The notes beneath the pieces were generated by a model, which did no database searches, was not told where the DNA came from, and saw only the letters and a program-made list of their open reading frames with translations. Position numbers and translations under genes: made by a program. Shown in pieces: positions 1 to 7,259 of a stretch of 44,421 nucleotides of DNA; position 1 is the first letter of the stretch; each line of letters begins with the position of its first letter. Origin of the DNA: Defluviitaleaceae bacterium. GTDB lineage: Bacteria > Bacillota > Clostridia > Lachnospirales > WQUN01. The stretch covers positions 1-44,421 of the forward strand of contig WQSR01000017.1 in the NCBI GenBank assembly GCA_009787785.1, read 5' to 3'.

Positions 1-57
1 CAGTATTGGAACGAAAATCTTTATGGCTTGTTGGCAGAAGAATTTAATGCACAATAA
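1..57 (+). CDS. C-terminal end of an unidentified protein (truncated by window edge)
   Basis: Reading from base 1 gives 18 codons ending in two consecutive TAA stops (first stop at 55-57); the tail reads QYWNENLYGLLAEEFNAQ. A strong intrinsic terminator follows at once, which supports this being a real gene end. The visible part is too short to assign a family. Confidence 0.6.
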   Translation, partial: QYWNENLYGLLAEEFNAQ

Positions 58-66
58 TAAATTTAA

Positions 67-100
67 CAGGCGGGAGCGATACATCGTTCTCGCCTGTTTG
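67..100 (+). terminator. Intrinsic terminator
   Basis: A 14-bp stem (67-80 pairing with 83-96, with two G-U pairs) around a 2-base loop is followed by TTTG. It lies 10 nt after the stop of the truncated first gene and separates it from the lipoprotein gene. Confidence 0.75.
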
Positions 101-181
101 CCATTGCTGTCCTCCTTTCGTTTCCTTCTCAAACACCGATGTTTACTGCAAACAGGGCAGTTGAGTATAATTTAGTAGTGC

Positions 182-209
182 TTCAAATTTGAAACACCCT
201 TCGTATAAT
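182..209 (+). promoter_or_regulatory. Candidate sigma-A promoter for the lipoprotein gene
   Basis: TTCAAA (182-187) and TATAAT (204-209) are separated by 16 bases, about 40 nt before the start codon at 249. The -10 box is consensus, the -35 box is moderate. Confidence 0.45.
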
Positions 210-248
210 AAATCCTAGTATAAATCAATCCCGGGGGAGTGGAGGGCG

Positions 249-1307
249 ATGATGAAAAGGAAATGGCATATGTGCGGGGCTGTGCTGGTTGTGTTTGTTA
301 TTATGCTGGCGGTTGCGGGGTGTGGGGCAGGGGGTGAGGTGTCCAGTGTGGGATATGAAACCAGCCCTGTGGTTTATGTCTCGGAAACGGAGCCGGTTCC
401 CACGCCGGCCCCGCCGCTGGGAGATGAGTTGCCAGCAGATAATATTTTGCCGGAATGGGTAAGCCACCATCCGTGGCGGCCTCATTATGAAATCGGGTAC
501 ATGCCTGTGTTTCGCAATCCCTTCTATATGCTTCCCCCCGGTTTCGCTCAAGATGGACACCGCCTTCACTTTGGCAACGCCCTAACCGAGGAGGAAATGA
601 CCGCACAGGCGAAAGAGTTGCTCACCGCCTTGGGCATGGAGGTGACGGGCGCGCAACCTTCCCAAAATCATATTTGGGCCCGGGGGATAACGGCAACCGC
701 CGACGAGGCGGAAGCCACCGTGGAGCCCCAGGGTTTTGTGCAGATTCATTTTCCCCGGGGCATTGCTTTGCCGGAAGGGCTGAGCCTGGCGTGGGGGGAT
801 GCCACCCGGGAAGCGGCCATCGAATATGCGGCGGCGCGTTTCGCGTCGCTTTTGGGGTTTCCGGCGGCAACCGGAGCGGGCATCGTCGAGCGGATTTTGG
901 ATTATCATTTCAACTCCATTCGCTTTCTCCCGGGCTTCGCCCCGGACGCGGATGGAAAATTGCGGGAAATAAATTTTTCCCCACCCGCCCATGTTGTGCT
1001 TGCGGATAAAATCGGCTATTTCCCCATCATCACCCCAAGCCAAGGGGTGGCGCGTATGCTTGCCGGGTACGGTTCCTTCGGCGTGGACATGGGGCAAATC
1101 CGCCCCACCGCCGACGATATAATCGACACGCGCCTTGTCTATTTCGGCCATATCCTTGGCCGCAACCTACTCTTCGCATTCGCGCCCTGGTACGAGTTCA
1201 TCGTCCATACCGCCGACACCCATCACCTGCAATCCTTTTTCGTCCCCGCCATACACCCGGACTACCTGGAAGCTAACCCCGCCTGGGCGGTGTATCCCCA
1301 TCAGTAG
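249..1307 (+). CDS. Hypothetical lipoprotein, about 350 aa
   Basis: The N-terminus has basic residues, a hydrophobic stretch and a lipobox (LAVAGC), so the product should be a lipid-anchored protein on the outer face of the membrane. A Pro/Thr/Glu-rich spacer (residues about 40-60) follows and then a globular region with no family I recognise; it contains many His and aromatic residues. GGAGGG (241-246) precedes two in-frame ATGs (249 and 252); the second has the better spacing, so the true start may be 252. A terminator overlaps the stop codon, so this is probably a single-gene unit, although it lies just upstream of the VWA/PP2C group. Confidence 0.85.
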   Translation: MMKRKWHMCGAVLVVFVIMLAVAGCGAGGEVSSVGYETSPVVYVSETEPVPTPAPPLGDELPADNILPEWVSHHPWRPHYEIGYMPVFRNPFYMLPPGFAQDGHRLHFGNALTEEEMTAQAKELLTALGMEVTGAQPSQNHIWARGITATADEAEATVEPQGFVQIHFPRGIALPEGLSLAWGDATREAAIEYAAARFASLLGFPAATGAGIVERILDYHFNSIRFLPGFAPDADGKLREINFSPPAHVVLADKIGYFPIITPSQGVARMLAGYGSFGVDMGQIRPTADDIIDTRLVYFGHILGRNLLFAFAPWYEFIVHTADTHHLQSFFVPAIHPDYLEANPAWAVYPHQ

Positions 1308-1322
1308 GCACTGCCTTTTTTT
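1286..1322 (+). terminator. Intrinsic terminator overlapping the lipoprotein stop
   Basis: A 7-bp stem (GGCGGTG at 1286-1292 with CACTGCC at 1309-1315, one G-U pair) is followed by seven T. The stop codon lies in the loop. Confidence 0.6.
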
Positions 1323-1419
1323 AGTTTGGTCGCATTTGGCTATGAATTTGGCTATAATATAGCTGGATAACCTGGTGCGTGCTATAATTACTGTAATACG
1401 AAGAAGGAGCGAATGCGCA

Positions 1420-2094
1420 ATGAGCGAACGCAATTTACCCGGGGGCGAGATGTCCTCCCGCAAGCTGGACTTTTTTTGGATAGCCGACTGCTCGGGCAGT
1501 ATGGAGGGCGAGAAAATCCAAACCCTGAACTACGCCATCCGGCAAACCATTCCTGACATGCGCAAGGAAGCCGACGCCAACCCCAACGCGGACATTTTGG
1601 TGCGGGCGGTGAAGTTTTCCGACGGCGCGGCCTGGCATGTGGCGGGGGCCACCCCCATCGACCAGTTTAATTGGACGGATTTGTCCGCCGGCGGTGTGAC
1701 GGCCATGGGCATGGCCCTGGAATTGGTGGCGGGGGAACTGCGCCAGTTTCCGGCGGATACGAAGCGGCTTCCCCCGGTGCTGGTGCTGCTCACAGACGGA
1801 CAGCCCACCGACGATTTCAAAGGCGGGCTGGACGCGCTGTTGGCCACGCCCTGGGGCAAAAAAGCGGTGCGCATCGCCATCGCCATCGGCAAGGATACGG
1901 ACATCCACGTGCTGGAGCAATTCACGGGGAACCGGGAGCTGGTGCTGGAGGCGAAGAATCCCCAGCTTTTGGTGAAATTCATCAAGTGGGCCTCCACGGT
2001 GGTGAAAAATGTTTCCGCGCCTATGGCCGGGGCCGACGCCGTGGATACAGCCGCCATCCCCGTGGTGACGGCAGACGACGATGAAATCTGGTAG
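1420..2094 (+). CDS. VWA-domain protein, TerY-like
   Basis: A 224-aa protein that is almost entirely one von Willebrand factor A domain. The metal-ion-dependent adhesion site is complete: D23-x-S25-x-S27 in ADCSGSMEG, T94, and D126 in LLTDGQPTD. No signal peptide or membrane segment is seen, so it should be cytosolic. It resembles the TerY branch of VWA proteins, known from tellurite/stress clusters and often coded beside a PP2C phosphatase and a protein kinase. Here the PP2C gene follows with a 14-nt overlap. The start at 1420 has AAGGAG 10 nt upstream; an upstream in-frame start at 1375 lacks a ribosome binding site. No kinase is coded next to it in this window. Confidence 0.88.
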   Translation: MSERNLPGGEMSSRKLDFFWIADCSGSMEGEKIQTLNYAIRQTIPDMRKEADANPNADILVRAVKFSDGAAWHVAGATPIDQFNWTDLSAGGVTAMGMALELVAGELRQFPADTKRLPPVLVLLTDGQPTDDFKGGLDALLATPWGKKAVRIAIAIGKDTDIHVLEQFTGNRELVLEAKNPQLLVKFIKWASTVVKNVSAPMAGADAVDTAAIPVVTADDDEIW

Positions 2095-2902
2095 CCCATG
2101 GGTTGCGACGGGCGGGGTTGTGCAGGGTGCCACCCACATACGGCAGGATAAAATTTGTCAGGACGCGCTGTTCATCCATCCGGTGCAGGGAAAGGACTTC
2201 GCCTTGGCTTGCGTTGCCGACGGCCACGGCTCCGACCGTTGCCCCTACAGCGACGAGGGCGCGGCGGCGGCGGTGAAAATCGCCGCAGACATTCTGGCCG
2301 AATTGCTGGAAAGCGACGACCCCAAAAATATGCTGGCCGCGCAAAAGGACATTCGCCTACCGCGACTGATTGAGGCCATCTGGAAGGAAACCGTGCAAAC
2401 CGCCTATGAACGCAAGGCGGAAGCCCAGCCCCCGGAGGAAAATGGGGAGATACCCCCCTTTTCCTATGAATTGTATGGCACCACCCTCCTGGCGTTGGTG
2501 GCCGCCCCCGGCTTCGTCTTCGCCTTGCAAATCGGCGACGGCGACATCGTAGCCATCGACCCGGACGGCTCTGCCCGCTACGTCCTCCCCCCCTGCGACC
2601 ACCCCGGCAACGAAACGGAATCCCTGTGCATGGAGGATTCCTGGAAATATGTCCGCACCCAGCTCATCCCCATCGACAGCACCCAGCCCGCCCCCCACAT
2701 GCTGTTGCTCTCCACCGACGGCTACGCCAACTCCTTCGTGGACAGCGCGGGCTTTTTGAAAGCCGGGGCGGACATCTACCGCCTGTGGCGCGAAAACGGC
2801 CGGGCCTACATTGAAGAAAACCTGCCGGGCTGGCTAAGCCAAACCAGCGCGGACGGCAGTGGGGATGATATTTCCGTGGCGATTATCGCCCAATCGGAAT
2901 GA
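2081..2902 (+). CDS. PP2C-family protein serine/threonine phosphatase
   Basis: A 273-aa protein with the PP2C motif series: CQDA near residue 27, the metal-binding DGHG at residues 47-50, GTTLLALV, QIGDGDIV, LLLSTDGYANSF and, near the C-terminus, GSGDDISVAII with the last metal-binding Asp. This family removes phosphate from Ser/Thr using Mn2+/Mg2+. It is soluble and cytosolic. The start lies inside the end of the VWA gene (14-nt overlap) and the stop overlaps the next start (ATGA), so the three genes are translationally coupled. By analogy with TerY-PP2C pairs, VWA protein and phosphatase may work together in a phospho-signalling relay; the partner kinase is not visible here. Confidence 0.9.
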   Translation: MKSGSPWVATGGVVQGATHIRQDKICQDALFIHPVQGKDFALACVADGHGSDRCPYSDEGAAAAVKIAADILAELLESDDPKNMLAAQKDIRLPRLIEAIWKETVQTAYERKAEAQPPEENGEIPPFSYELYGTTLLALVAAPGFVFALQIGDGDIVAIDPDGSARYVLPPCDHPGNETESLCMEDSWKYVRTQLIPIDSTQPAPHMLLLSTDGYANSFVDSAGFLKAGADIYRLWRENGRAYIEENLPGWLSQTSADGSGDDISVAIIAQSE

Positions 2903-3906
2903 GCCGCATACGGGACAAAATGCACATACCGGGGCATCATCCCCCCGGTGCTTTGAATGCCATCACAGACGTCCCCGGCGTCATGTGCGCTCACGAGACC
3001 ATCAAGAACGACCGCGCCTGCACCGGCGTGACGATTCTTTCCCCCTGCGAGGGGGATGTTTTCGCGTTCCCCATACCCGCCGCCATCGCGGTGGGCAACG
3101 GCTACGGCAAGCTGGCGGGGGCCCTTCAAGTGGAGGAGCTGGGCACGCTGGAATCCCTCATCGGCCTGACCAATACCCTTTCCGTGCCCGCCGTCATGGA
3201 GGGTCTCATCCGGCACCACCTCGCCCATGACCCCCAGCGCAAATCCGTCAATGTCCTGGTGGGCGAAACCAACGATGGCAAATTGAATGACATACAGGGC
3301 CTTCACGTAAAGCCCCATCACGTGGAAAGGGCCATAGAAAATTTATCACGGAACGTGGCCGAGGGGGATGTGGGGGCCGGAGCGGGCACGGTTTGCTTTG
3401 GCTTCAAGGGCGGGATAGGGACGGCCTCCCGCGTTGTGTCAAAGGATGTCACCGGCGAAGGCGCGGACTTCACCCTGGGGGCCTTGGTGCAAAGCAATTA
3501 TGGCGGGGAGCTTGCGATTTACGGCCATCCCGTCCCCAAGCCGCCAGCCGCCGCTTCCCAGGACGGCTCCTGCATGATTATCGTGATTACGGACGCGCCC
3601 CTATGCGCCAGGCAGTTGAAACGCCTGGCCAAGCGCGGGCTCATCGGCATGACCAATACCGGAAGCATCATGCACAATGGCAGCGGGGATTTTTGCGTCG
3701 CGGCCAGCAATCACCCCAAAAACCGTCACAACCGGGAGGAGCGCGGGAAGGACTATTATTATTTGAACGACGCCCAGCTCAACCCCTTCTTCGAAGCCTG
3801 CGCCGAAGCCGTCCAGGAGGCCCTGTACAACTCCATGACCATGGCTACCGGCACCGCGGATATTTTACCGCTAATTGACAACCTCCCCCCAGGGACATAC
3901 ACTTAG
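2899..3906 (+). CDS. P1-family (S58, DmpA/BapA-like) aminopeptidase
   Basis: A 335-aa protein starting with the family signature GALNAITDVPGVMCAHE. Members are N-terminal-nucleophile peptidases that self-cleave before a Ser and hydrolyse short peptides, amides or beta-peptides. The probable self-cleavage site is G261-S262 in HNGSGDF, preceded by the conserved GMTNTGS stretch. No signal peptide is visible. The start overlaps the PP2C stop by 4 nt (ATGA), so it belongs to the same transcript. Why a peptidase of this class should be coupled to a VWA/PP2C pair is unclear. The family assignment is secure, the substrate is unknown. Confidence 0.9.
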   Translation: MSRIRDKMHIPGHHPPGALNAITDVPGVMCAHETIKNDRACTGVTILSPCEGDVFAFPIPAAIAVGNGYGKLAGALQVEELGTLESLIGLTNTLSVPAVMEGLIRHHLAHDPQRKSVNVLVGETNDGKLNDIQGLHVKPHHVERAIENLSRNVAEGDVGAGAGTVCFGFKGGIGTASRVVSKDVTGEGADFTLGALVQSNYGGELAIYGHPVPKPPAAASQDGSCMIIVITDAPLCARQLKRLAKRGLIGMTNTGSIMHNGSGDFCVAASNHPKNRHNREERGKDYYYLNDAQLNPFFEACAEAVQEALYNSMTMATGTADILPLIDNLPPGTYT

Positions 3907-3939
3907 CGAATCTGACACTGTACGAAAGTGGGAATAACC

Positions 3940-4671
3940 ATGCGTTATGTTCTCGGCTATGCCGCCGCGCTGTTTTTGCTGGTGCTGATATTTTGCCAGA
4001 GCATTATTATCCCCACTTTTTTTATGCCTTTTTTCCGGTGGCAGTACACCCGGCTGGAAATCGCGCAAAATATCGACATCGACTTTGACGAGCTGATGCA
4101 TGTTACCGTGGAATTGCTGGATTACATGCGGGGGCGGCGGGAGAATTTGCAGGGCATTCGCGCTACGGTGGCGGGTGTGGAGCGGGGCCCCGCCGAGGAA
4201 GGGCTGGAGGAATTTTTCAGTTGCCGCGAGGAAATTATCCACATGGAAGATGTGCGCGTACTCTACGATATTTTGTTTATTGTGCGGAATGTGGCTTTCT
4301 GGGGGCTTGGGGCCGTTGTGCTGGCCATGGTGCTGTTGCGCTATAAAGTAATTTATTTCCTGGCGCGGTGTACCCGGGAGGTGCTGGCTGGGTTCCTAGG
4401 CCTGGCACTGTTGCTGGTAGGGATTGTAGCCATGGACTTTGACCGCGCCTTCGAGGTCTTTCATTTGATATTGTTTGACAACGATTATTGGATTTTGCAC
4501 CCGGCGCGGTCATTGCTGATTAATATGGTGCCCATTCAGTTTTTCATCGACATCGCCATTTTCATCGCCGCGCTGATGGGCGGGGTTATGCTGGTGTTAA
4601 TCGCTTTGGCGTCGGTGTACCTTGCGCGGATTAAACGAAAAGAACAGTTATCCTTTGGCGGCAGAAGATGA
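3940..4671 (+). CDS. DUF1461 (TIGR01906) integral membrane protein
   Basis: A 243-aa protein with an N-terminal membrane segment, an extracytoplasmic region containing EEIIHMEDVRVLYD, and three further hydrophobic segments. The motif FHLILFDNDYWILHP followed by NMVPIQFF is typical of this Firmicute family. The function is unknown. ATG at 3940 is preferred over an upstream in-frame GTG at 3928 that has no better ribosome binding site. It follows the peptidase gene by 33 nt and overlaps the next gene by 4 nt, so it may share the transcript of both neighbours. Confidence 0.85.
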   Translation: MRYVLGYAAALFLLVLIFCQSIIIPTFFMPFFRWQYTRLEIAQNIDIDFDELMHVTVELLDYMRGRRENLQGIRATVAGVERGPAEEGLEEFFSCREEIIHMEDVRVLYDILFIVRNVAFWGLGAVVLAMVLLRYKVIYFLARCTREVLAGFLGLALLLVGIVAMDFDRAFEVFHLILFDNDYWILHPARSLLINMVPIQFFIDIAIFIAALMGGVMLVLIALASVYLARIKRKEQLSFGGRR

Positions 4672-5444
4672 GGGCTGTGAAGAAATTTTTTCTTTGGCTT
4701 CTCTGCGTCGTCCTTTTTTTGTTGTTCCTTCCTTTGCTGTTGCTGGTGGCCTTCGCGCCCCTGCGCTACGCGGTGGTGGCACGCGTCGGCGGCGAAACCT
4801 TGGTGCGCCTGAAGGCGAGCTATCTCTTCCGGCTGATAACGGTACGTTTTTTATTCCAAAAGGGCGTGGGAAAGACACAAATCCGCATCGCCGGGATACG
4901 GCTGGGCACCGCCAAGCACACCGAAACCCCTGAAAAGGATTTGGCCCCGGAGAAGGCGGAGCCCGGAGAAGCCGCCCCCCAGGACGCGCCCAAGGATGAG
5001 CCGGAGCCGCCCCCCGACGAAGCCACCGACGAAGAAACCACGAAAAAAAAACCGGGCAAAAGTGCCAATAAACTGTCCGGCATCTTGACATACCCCCATC
5101 GAAAAACTATCATAAGCCTTGTGTTTTCGTGCATTAAAAAAACCATGCGGGTCTTACTGCCCAAACGCTTTACCGTCACCGGCACGGTGGGCTTTGAAGA
5201 CCCTGCCACCACGGGCTTGTTTTTCGGTGCGTATGAAAGCACAGCCGCCTTGTTGAACCTGCGGGAAAAGATACGGCTGGCCGCCGACTTTACCCAGCCG
5301 GGGATGCGCTTGAAGATTTCCGCCGGGGGTAGCATTAGCCTGGCCCGGCTCATGCGGCCTACACTGTGGCTTTTGTGCAAGAAGCCGATACGCGTGTTCA
5401 TACGTTTTCTATTAAAAAAGAAAGAAGAGGATGACAATGGCTGA
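4668..5444 (+). CDS. DUF2953 protein (YtfI-like, sporulation-associated)
   Basis: A 258-aa protein with one strong N-terminal membrane segment (residues about 5-28), a Glu/Pro/Lys-rich acidic spacer (about 85-130), and a C-terminal domain with GFEDPATTGLFFGAY, characteristic of DUF2953. In Bacillus the family member YtfI is coded directly upstream of ytfJ, exactly as here. The start overlaps the preceding stop (ATGA), and the C-terminus overlaps the ytfJ start. A role in spore formation or germination is inferred from this linkage only. Confidence 0.85.
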   Translation: MRAVKKFFLWLLCVVLFLLFLPLLLLVAFAPLRYAVVARVGGETLVRLKASYLFRLITVRFLFQKGVGKTQIRIAGIRLGTAKHTETPEKDLAPEKAEPGEAAPQDAPKDEPEPPPDEATDEETTKKKPGKSANKLSGILTYPHRKTIISLVFSCIKKTMRVLLPKRFTVTGTVGFEDPATTGLFFGAYESTAALLNLREKIRLAADFTQPGMRLKISAGGSISLARLMRPTLWLLCKKPIRVFIRFLLKKKEEDDNG

Positions 5445-5844
5445 CAGTATCAAAGATAATTTGAGCACCCTGTTTTCCAAGATGGAGGATTTCGTCTCCA
5501 CCAAGACCGTGGTGGGGGAGCCGGTGGTTATCGGCGATGTGATTCTGGTGCCGCTGGTGGATGTTACCTTCGGCATGGCCACGGGTATGACGGCCACCGA
5601 CAAGGATAAGGACAACAAAGGCGGCGGCGGCATGGGCGCGAAGATGACCCCTTCCGCTGTGGTGGTTATCGTCAACGGCACCGCGCAGCTGGTCAACATA
5701 AAAAATCAGGAGAGTGCCAGCAAGCTCATCGACATGATACCCGGCATTTTGGCCAAGCTACCCTTCCTCTCCAAATTTCTCGATAAAAAAGAAGAGGAAG
5801 TCACCCACGAGGCGACACCCACCCCGGAAACCGAAGGACTGTAA
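5437..5844 (+). CDS. ytfJ: GerW/YtfJ family sporulation protein
   Basis: A 135-aa protein that begins MADSIKDNLS and carries the family hallmarks: a segment reading GEPVVIGDVILVPL, a Gly-rich loop (GGGGMGAKMTPSAV) and the hydrophobic VVVIVNGTAQLV. The family is found in spore formers; in Bacillus it affects germination. AGAGG at 5426-5430 is placed correctly for the ATG at 5437; an ATG at 5431 is too close. It overlaps the YtfI-like gene by 8 nt. The tail (EEEVTHEATPTPETEGL) is acidic and probably disordered. Confidence 0.92.
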   Translation: MADSIKDNLSTLFSKMEDFVSTKTVVGEPVVIGDVILVPLVDVTFGMATGMTATDKDKDNKGGGGMGAKMTPSAVVVIVNGTAQLVNIKNQESASKLIDMIPGILAKLPFLSKFLDKKEEEVTHEATPTPETEGL

Positions 5845-5847
5845 AAT

Positions 5848-6318
5848 ATGAACGTTGCCTATGTAAATCCCTTTGTCCAAGGCGCGCAAAGCGTTTTGTC
5901 CACCTTGTGTGGCGAAACCCCCGCCCTGGGGCAGGTACATGTGAAAAACCCGCCCTACACCACCGAGGCCATTGCCATTTCCGTGGCTATCTTTGGGCAT
6001 TTTTCAGGTGAGGCGGTATTTAGCATGGAAGGAACCGCCGCCCGCTTCATCGCGTCGAAGATGATGATGGGTATGCCCGTACCCGAGCTGGATGCCATGG
6101 CCCAAAGCGCGCTGTCGGAGCTGGGCAACATGATTTCCGGCAATGTGGCCACCCTTTTCGCCGGGAAGGGCATTATCGTGGACATCAAGCCCCCCAACTT
6201 CCGCCAAAATCCCAGCCCTGCCGATTTCCCCCTGGCCGCGCAAACGCCCAAAATCGTGTGCGTACCCCTCAAATTCGCCGAGGGGCATGTGTTTTCGGTG
6301 GATGTGATGATACCGTAA
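5848..6318 (+). CDS. cheX: CheX-like chemotaxis phosphatase
   Basis: A 156-aa protein of the CheC/CheX/FliY family. The catalytic helix is seen as SELGNMISGN, with E91 and N94 forming the ExxN pair that acts on phospho-CheY. It has a single such helix, as CheX does. It begins 3 nt after the ytfJ stop, so it belongs to that transcript, although its role (motility or another response-regulator circuit) differs from sporulation. The gene end overlaps the end of the convergent LD-carboxypeptidase gene by 50 bases. Confidence 0.88.
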   Translation: MNVAYVNPFVQGAQSVLSTLCGETPALGQVHVKNPPYTTEAIAISVAIFGHFSGEAVFSMEGTAARFIASKMMMGMPVPELDAMAQSALSELGNMISGNVATLFAGKGIIVDIKPPNFRQNPSPADFPLAAQTPKIVCVPLKFAEGHVFSVDVMIP

Positions 6319-7180
6319 CCCTGGCACCCAAAGGAAGCGTTAGATTGGGCGACCCATGGCCGCTGGGGTAATTAATAATCGTGGGGATTTGCAACGGCAG
6401 GAGTATGTCGTTGAGGGTTTGCGTCAGGGCTTGTGGCGTTTGTGGGGAGAAGTCCCCCAGGATGATGGCCGCCGCCGTGCTCAGTTTGCCTGCCAGGCTG
6501 AGCTGGGTAAACAGGCGGTCTATTTTATAGGGCTCTTCGTTGACCTCCTCCAGGAAGAGGATGCGGCCCCGGGTTTCGATTTCGTAGGGCGTGCCCAAGG
6601 ACGCGGCCACCAGCGTAAGATTGCCGCCGGTGAGGGGCGCGGTGGCTTGGCCGGGGACTAAAAAGGTGGCATCGTGGCACGGGAGACGAAGGGTATCGCC
6701 GGCCTCCGGCGCGGGGGCGAATAGCATTTCCTTGAAGGAGCGCGATGTCACGGCGTCCGCCTCCCCTCCCCCAAAATCCGCCGCCGCCATGGGGGCATGG
6801 AATGTTACCAGCTTACATAGTTTATTAAAGGCAATGTGCAAAGCCGTTATGTCACTGTAACCCGCGAAAATTTTCGGGTTATTTTTTATTAAGTTATAGT
6901 CGATGTGGGGCAAAAGCCGCTGTGCGCCGTAGCCGCCTCTGGCGGCAAAAACGCCCCGGATTTCCGGCGTGGCGAAGGCTTCGTGGAGGTCACGCAGACG
7001 CACCGCCTCCGGCCCGGCGAGGAAGCCTTCCCGGGTAGTACAGCTTTCCGCCACGCGGCAACGCAGGCCCAGGGCTTCGAGCACCTTTACCCCGGCGGCA
7101 AGGCGGGCACTGTCGCAGGGGCCCGAGGGCGCGATAAGGGCCACGGTGTCGCCGGGGCGCAGGGGGGGTGGATAAGTCAT
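6269..7180 (-). CDS. S66-family LD-carboxypeptidase (LdcA/MccF-like)
   Basis: A 303-aa serine peptidase with the complete family triad: S109 in IFAGYSDIT, E211 in FLEEVNEEPYKIDR and H275 in PSGHGSPN. S66 enzymes trim the terminal D-amino acid from murein tetrapeptides in the cytosol during cell-wall recycling, or inactivate microcin C-type compounds (MccF branch); the sequence alone does not decide. ATG at 7180 is chosen because GGAGGA lies 8 nt upstream. The last 13 or so residues (after GARVTV) are coded antisense to cheX and look unlike the family's usual ending, as if the native stop was lost and translation runs to the next one. Confidence 0.9.
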   Translation of the reverse strand: MTYPPPLRPGDTVALIAPSGPCDSARLAAGVKVLEALGLRCRVAESCTTREGFLAGPEAVRLRDLHEAFATPEIRGVFAARGGYGAQRLLPHIDYNLIKNNPKIFAGYSDITALHIAFNKLCKLVTFHAPMAAADFGGGEADAVTSRSFKEMLFAPAPEAGDTLRLPCHDATFLVPGQATAPLTGGNLTLVAASLGTPYEIETRGRILFLEEVNEEPYKIDRLFTQLSLAGKLSTAAAIILGDFSPQTPQALTQTLNDILLPLQIPTIINYPSGHGSPNLTLPLGARVTVSSHPPKTHAPRRI

Positions 7181-7259
7181 ATGGCTATTCCTCCACAAAA
7201 TGTTGTGCTATTATATCGTTTCATTATATGCACGTCAGAAAAAAGAGGAAGGTGTCGTT

